Shown here: positions 7,458 to 11,042 of the stretch, piece after piece | Layout of the letters: every line of letters begins with the position of its first letter | Numbering within the stretch: the stretch's first letter is position 1 | Source: UBA6164 sp963979005 | Lineage (GTDB): Bacteria > Patescibacteriota > Gracilibacteria > BD1-5 > UBA6164 | DNA length: 11,042 bases | Direction: 5' to 3' | Assembly: GCA_963979005.1 (NCBI GenBank) | Contig: CAXBVF010000034.1 | Coordinates: 1 to 11,042 of the forward strand | Notes under the pieces: model-generated | Told to the model about the DNA's origin: nothing | Databases searched by the model: none | Seen by the model: only the letters and a program-made list of their open reading frames with translations | Made by a program: the position numbers and the translations under genes

Positions 7458-9359
7458 TTAATAAACCACCTTAGCTCATTTTTCTAGTCCACTAATTACT
7501 TCAACCATTTTACCATCTGTGAATCAAGTTATAACTGGAACCCAAGTTCAATCTTCTACCATTACTGAAGGAGCTCCATCTATAGGTTTAACAGCTCAAA
7601 CTGGAATTATTTTTGCATTTTTAACTTCATTTGTAACATATTCTACATAAGTAGTCATTCATTCTCTAACACCGGAAGTTTTTGGATCAAAAGATATTTC
7701 AACTTTGTATGTTACTATTCAATTGTTATCTGTAGTAGATTTATCACTAATAAAATATACTTGTCCGGCAAGAGATACTCAATCAAGTGCATCATATGTA
7801 AGATAAACTGAAGCATTTTCTTGTATTCTAGAAATATCTAATTCCTCTACATAACTTTCAACATAAAATTTGTTATTATTTGTAATAGTAACAAATGATG
7901 ACTCTTTATCTCATCAAACAAATGAACCAATATTTCAATCTACAGAAACTATTTTTCAATCAATAGGACTTCTTAAAACTGCATCATCTAGTCTGATTTG
8001 TGATTCCTCTAAAGCTTTTTTGGCTGTATCAATACTAGTATAATATGGAGCTAACTCACTATATGAAACATCATCAGTTTTAGTTGAAAGAGAAGCTTCA
8101 GATATAGCAATTTGTTTTTCAGCTAATACTACATTATTATCAGCTTTTTGTAGAGCATTGTTATAATTAATCTTTGCTTGATCTAATTGTTTAACTGCTA
8201 ATTCTAATTTAGAAGTTAGTGATGCTACTGTATTATTTTGTGTAGCAGTTTTTGTATTTAGATTTGTTAATTGTTCTTCTATTAATTGACTAGCATCCGT
8301 TAAAGAAGCTACATCTTTTTTATTATCTAAAATATTTGCTTCAAAAGTTTTTATATAAGCTTCAATTTCTTCTTCTGATAAAGCAGATAATGATGGAATA
8401 GAATTTTTAATAGACTTTAGAGTAGAATTAAGCATTTTATTAACTAACATAGAATTATTTTGTGCCTTTTCTAAAAATTCTAGAGTTGTTTCTATATCAC
8501 TATTAATTCATCATTTTTCTTTCCATTCATCTAGAAAAGTTGTAAAGCTTGAATTTGCATCATTAAAATAACTAATAGATGTTGCTAATTCGTTTGAATC
8601 TTTTGCTCATAAGTAATCTTCAAATTTATCATTTTCATCTTTGTTTTCTGGCGTAACTCATAGTAGTTTATCTACATCTAATAATAATTCTCTTAGAGAA
8701 GAAATATTTGTAGAAATAACTCAAATAGCATCCTCTACTTTGTTTTCATATTTTTCTTCTTCTTGACCTATTATTAAATCTAGGTTATCTTTAGCTAATT
8801 GTAAATCTGTAGTTGCTGTTTTTAAATTTATTTCAGCAGTTTCAAGTGAACTTTTGGTATTTGAAATATCTATTTCTCAGTTTAGTTTTATATTTTCTAA
8901 ATTTGCTTCTGAACTTCACAATTGTTCTTCTGATAGTTTAATATCTCCTGAAGTATATTTGTTTTTCTTTGATTCTAAATCAGCATAAGCTTTTTTAAGA
9001 GATATTTCAGCTTTATCAACATTTATTTCAAGATACGTGGTATCTAAAGTAGCGATAATATCTCAAGCTTTTACAATTGCTCACTCGTTTTTAGTTATAG
9101 TTTTAACTGTTCAAGTAATAGGAAAATTTAAGTTAAAATCTTCTTTGTAAAGCACTTTTCAATCCCCTGATATACTAGTTTTTAAATCCCCAGTAGTCAC
9201 ACTAACTGTTTTTATTTCCTCTATTTCTATTACTTCACTATTTCAAGAAAAATAAGAATATGAAAAATATCCTCAAACAAGTAATAATAAAGCTATTATA
9301 ATTATTTTAGTTAAGCCTTTCTTCTTTTTATGAGTTTCTATTTCGTCAAGAATTCACAT
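7458..9359 (-). CDS. MacA/HlyD-type membrane-fusion protein with very long hairpin
   Basis: This 633-residue periplasmic-adaptor-type protein is the first gene of the exporter operon. It has a cytoplasmic basic tip (1-16), one membrane helix (about 17-36), and a first lipoyl half-motif (GTVKTITKNEGAIVKAGD, about 83-100). A very long, largely helical coiled-coil region (about 108-460) follows, then the second lipoyl half (SPIDGKIVSVDGNIGSFV, from about 464), a beta-barrel domain and a C-terminal domain ending near VISGLEKGAKVVY. MacA proteins usually have about 370-400 residues, so the hairpin is extended by some 200 or more. Codon 2 is TGA (Gly). The apparent ATG at 8450 is internal and in frame; only the longer start includes the helix and first lipoyl half. 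No Shine-Dalgarno is visible, and the leader is AT-only below the upstream terminator. An extended hairpin may span a thick or multilayer envelope. Confidence 0.94.
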
Positions 9360-9384
9360 GATTTTGTTTTTTATATAATAAATT

Positions 9385-9414
9385 AAAAAACTTTATCCCT
9401 AAAAAAGGATAAAG
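9385..9414 (-). terminator. Rho-independent terminator after the 9418-9948 lipoprotein gene
   Basis: On the minus strand CTTTATCC (plus 9407-9414) pairs with GGATAAAG (plus 9391-9398) across an 8-nt loop, followed by six T (plus A9385-9390). It starts 4 nt past the stop codon and isolates this gene from the exporter operon. Confidence 0.8.
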
Positions 9415-9417
9415 AAT

Positions 9418-9948
9418 TTATTTTCTAATACTTCTTTTTACGTATTTAGCTATTTTTCTATCTGTTATTTCTTCGTTATACCAAATACTTACTATATCTC
9501 CTCATTTTAAATCTTCTAGTGTTGCTTCTATATCTTGTTTATCTTCTCATATTTGTTCTTTTTTAACCATAGGAATTCAAACAGGAATCATTACTTTAGT
9601 TTCTCATGAAACAGAGTTTGCTATCATTTCTTTTAATGCAATTTTATCAGCATCAGATAAAGAAGCCATATAAGCTTTTTTTTCAGTCTGTTCCATGTCA
9701 ATTGTTGGATCTTTTGATCTATCTATTTCTGAAATAGTAAACATATTCCCTTCTACAGATTTCACTTTACCATAAAGCTCAGCTTTGTATTCAGGTTGTA
9801 AACTAATTATTTCTTGATCTCTAGCTTCTCAAGTAGCAACTGCATTAGTTATAGTATTAGTTGTTACACCAGTAGCATTTTCCTCTACTTCTGCTCCACA
9901 TGAAGCAAGTAATAAAGCAGCAGCTCAAACGATAAGTATCTTTTTCAT
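9418..9948 (-). CDS. Lipoprotein with small beta-barrel-like domain, function unknown
   Basis: This 176-residue protein starts with a textbook lipoprotein signal peptide (MKKILIVGAAALLLASC, Cys17 lipidated) and a Thr/Asn/Ala linker (about 20-40). The mature part has a strand-rich N-terminal segment (ELYGKVKSVEGNMFTI, about 57-72), a helical, Met/Lys-rich middle, and a strand-rich end (LKGGDIVSIWYNEEITDRKIAKYVKR). The 'GKV...GNMFTI...GDIVSIW' order resembles DUF5666-like OB/barrel domains found in secreted bacterial proteins. This is a resemblance by eye only. Six of 11 glycines are TGA, so it belongs to the code-25 part of the window. It is a monocistronic unit with its own terminator, and the upstream region carries a copy of the direct-repeat box found before the ferredoxin operon, so co-regulation by the two-component system is likely. 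Confidence 0.85.
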
Positions 9949-10034
9949 AATTTTTAAAATTAAATTAATAAATATAATTATATTTTTATAAGAGAATATA
10001 CAAGTTTTTTTAAAATCTAATATATTACGATTTA

Positions 10035-10070
10035 ACTATAGTCTAGATTATGTAAGAATTAGGTAAGAAA
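10035..10070 (-). promoter_or_regulatory. Second copy of response-regulator box, upstream of lipoprotein gene
   Basis: Plus-strand 10053-10070 reads TAAGAATTAGGTAAGAAA, matching the box at 2862-2879 at 16 of 18 bases with the same 11-bp repeat period. In transcription direction a possible -10, TATAGT (plus 10035-10040), follows after 12 nt. A second possible promoter, TTGTAT-N15-TATAAT (plus 9977-10003), lies nearer the gene, so the box might also act from upstream of that one. Confidence 0.5.
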
Positions 10071-10078
10071 AATTAGAC

Positions 10079-10109
10079 AAAAAAATAGGGTCTCCGTAAG
10101 GAGTCCCTA
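10079..10109 (-). terminator. Strong Rho-independent terminator after the small peptide gene
   Basis: On the minus strand AGGG-A-CTCC pairs with GGAG-A-CCCT (plus 10087-10108), with one mismatch in the stem and a four-base loop, followed by A and a run of seven T (plus 10079-10085). A smaller 5-bp hairpin (10116-10130) lies between the stop codon and this terminator. The G/C-rich stem contrasts with the AT-only terminators further left. Confidence 0.85.
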
Positions 10110-10137
10110 AGTTTGTTAGCTTTATGCTAAGCTGAGT

Positions 10138-10332
10138 TTAACGTACTCAACTAGCAACAGCGCCGATACCACCATCTGCAGTCATCATCTTCATACCAGA
10201 ACCCAGGCCACCTGCATCAATACGGTTGTCAGTAGTATTACCGTCGTTGCCGTCATCAGACCCGGAGCCAGCAGAAATAGTCATAGAGTTATTAGCGAGT
10301 GCTGTAGCACCAATTTTTCGATTCGTCTTCAT
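10138..10332 (-). CDS. Small Asp/Gly-rich peptide, probably acquired from a standard-code organism
   Basis: The peptide has 64 residues under code 25, or 61 if the TGA at 10147-10149 is a stop. A basic start (MKTNRKIG) leads into a Ser/Gly/Asp/Asn-rich acidic centre (about 20-40), then Gly/Met/Ala-rich ending (GGLGSGMKMM, GGIGAVAS). There is no Cys and no clear signal peptide or membrane helix. Base and codon use differ sharply from the neighbours: 12 of 12 internal glycines are GGN, mostly GGT/GGC, with CTG, CGT, AAC, GAC and GCT in place of AT-rich codons. It has a promoter, a palindrome at the start site, a rare clear Shine-Dalgarno and a strong terminator. No family is recognised. A secreted or modified peptide (for example a bacteriocin-like precursor) is one possibility, without direct support. 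In code 25 translation would add only Gly-Val-Arg before TAA. Confidence 0.65.
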
Positions 10333-10341
10333 TTTCTTTAA

Positions 10342-10347
10342 TCCTCT
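10342..10347 (-). promoter_or_regulatory. Shine-Dalgarno site of the small peptide gene
   Basis: The minus strand reads AGAGGA, with GAGG 10 nt before the ATG at 10332. It is the only convincing Shine-Dalgarno at a gene start in this window; the other starts have AT-only leaders. It supports this start and the foreign look of the gene. Confidence 0.6.
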
Positions 10348-10402
10348 TTATTTTCGGATGGGTTTTTACCAATTCTCAAGAACTTTTCATTAATAAATGT
10401 TC

Positions 10403-10420
10403 AAGAGATAGCTATCTCTT
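10403..10420. promoter_or_regulatory. Perfect 18-bp palindrome at the peptide promoter, candidate operator
   Basis: AAGAGATAGCTATCTCTT is fully self-complementary with no spacer. It overlaps the end of the -10 element and covers the expected transcription start, an ideal site for a dimeric repressor. No regulator gene is visible in the window. Confidence 0.6.
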
Positions 10421-10446
10421 TATAGGATTATTTCAAAAAAAGTCAA
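10419..10446 (-). promoter_or_regulatory. Sigma-70-type promoter of the small peptide gene
   Basis: On the minus strand TTGACT (plus 10441-10446) and TATAAA (plus 10419-10424) are 16 nt apart. The transcript would have a leader of roughly 80 nt before the ATG at 10332, in which I see only weak pairing. Confidence 0.7.
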
Positions 10447-10457
10447 AAGTTTTTTTG

Positions 10458-10496
10458 TTAAAAAGTAAATAAACCAGGCATCCTGCCTGGTTTATT
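10458..10496 (-). terminator. Strong Rho-independent terminator after the 10504 membrane protein gene
   Basis: A perfect 13-bp stem, AATAAACCAGGCA/TGCCTGGTTTATT (10468-10480 and 10484-10496, loop of three), is followed on the minus strand by TACTTTTT. It lies 8 nt past the stop codon and separates this gene from the peptide promoter. Confidence 0.85.
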
Positions 10497-10503
10497 ATTA
10501 CAA

Positions 10504-11042
10504 TTAAGTATTCTCCTTTCTCAATTTATATTTATATAAAAGCCTACGTACATATGTTTTATAGTAAGCAATTATCCCTCCTTGTTTTCCAAAAATAGTC
10601 AATCTCCAAGATACTAAATATATTTTAGATACTTCAAAGATATATATAGCAAAAGCATAAGATTTAGTTCTTCTTACTCGTACTAGAACTTCTCTTTTTA
10701 GTCTACGGAGGAATATTGAAAATTTTCTATACCATCTAAATGTTCTTAAATTTTCTCTCCCATATATAATCAAATTCATACTTATAAAACCTAGAAACAT
10801 ATCTAGTGCTACAAGTGAAAAAGATATAAAAGGATATTCCGTACCAAGATAATACATTACAATCTTGATTCCTCCTTCAATAGATTTACATATTACTAAT
10901 GATGCAATAGTCCAAAATGCTGATAATTTTTGGACCGTATTAATTATTAGTATCATCTTTATCTTTCTAAAAGGTTTTAAAATCCATTCCTCTATAAAGA
11001 TAAATGATAATACTATAACTGTCACTACTATTCTCAGAAGTG
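10504..11042 (-). CDS. Integral membrane protein, 5' end outside the window
   Basis: The frame is open to the right edge, and at least 179 residues are present. A GTG at 11025 could serve as a start, but the hydrophobic run continues upstream of it, so the true start probably lies beyond the window. About three membrane segments are visible: one at the edge, one around ASLVICKSIEGGIKIVMYY and one around SFSLVALDMFLGFISMNLII. They are followed by a strongly basic tail rich in Arg, Lys, Tyr and Trp. I recognise no family. The gene contains no TGA codon: all eight glycines are GGN (GGA four, GGT two, GGG two). In the other genes here TGA is the usual glycine codon, so this gene, like the peptide gene after it, looks foreign to the code-25 background, although its base composition is AT-rich. 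Confidence 0.8.
   Translation of the reverse strand, partial: LLRIVVTVIVLSFIFIEEWILKPFRKIKMILIINTVQKLSAFWTIASLVICKSIEGGIKIVMYYLGTEYPFISFSLVALDMFLGFISMNLIIYGRENLRTFRWYRKFSIFLRRLKREVLVRVRRTKSYAFAIYIFEVSKIYLVSWRLTIFGKQGGIIAYYKTYVRRLLYKYKLRKENT

Noticed and set aside
7956..8450. Separate 164-residue coiled-coil protein starting at the ATG at 8450
   Set aside because: It is an internal part of the MacA-like frame, bounded only by TGA codons. Both lipoyl halves lie outside it.

Overview
The window comes from a very AT-rich bacterium that reads UGA as glycine (genetic code 25). This code is known from Candidate Division SR1/Absconditabacteria and Gracilibacteria, two lineages of the Candidate Phyla Radiation. 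The evidence is internal. Read with the standard code, almost every gene breaks into fragments at TGA. Read with TGA as Gly, they become full-length proteins, and the Gly residues fall where families require them. In the ABC ATPase at 6737-7447 the Walker A loop uses three consecutive TGA codons and the LSGGQ signature uses one. All genes are on the minus strand, so transcription runs from right to left. Clear Shine-Dalgarno sites are nearly absent, with one exception at the right end.

Reading in the direction of transcription, the right edge (10138-11042) holds a partial membrane protein and a 61-64 residue Asp/Gly-rich peptide. The peptide gene has its own promoter, palindrome, Shine-Dalgarno site and terminators on both sides. 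In these two genes every internal glycine is GGN (20 of 20 by my count). This differs from the rest of the window and suggests DNA acquired from a standard-code organism. Next come a lipoprotein (9418-9948) with its own terminator and a three-gene MacA/MacB-type tripartite exporter: a long membrane-fusion protein, an ATPase and an FtsX-type permease. A MITE-like inverted repeat sits inside this exporter operon. Then follow a DUF2202 ferritin-like lipoprotein and a 298-residue protein with an Asp/Thr-rich tail, the latter behind a near-consensus promoter and closed by a terminator.

The left third (69-3588) looks like one extracytoplasmic redox and signalling cluster. It encodes a 50-residue one-helix membrane protein, a ferric-reductase/MsrQ-like haem membrane protein, a lipoprotein carrying one [4Fe-4S] ferredoxin domain, an OmpR/PhoB-type response regulator, its histidine kinase, and a small secreted Met/Cys-rich protein. 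An 18-bp direct-repeat box upstream of the ferredoxin/regulator genes recurs (16 of 18 identical) upstream of the lipoprotein at 9418-9948. It is a good candidate operator for the response regulator, and it would tie the two ends of the window into one envelope-directed regulon.

I found no RNA genes, CRISPR arrays, transposases or plus-strand genes that I can support. No gene-free stretch exceeds 300 bases.
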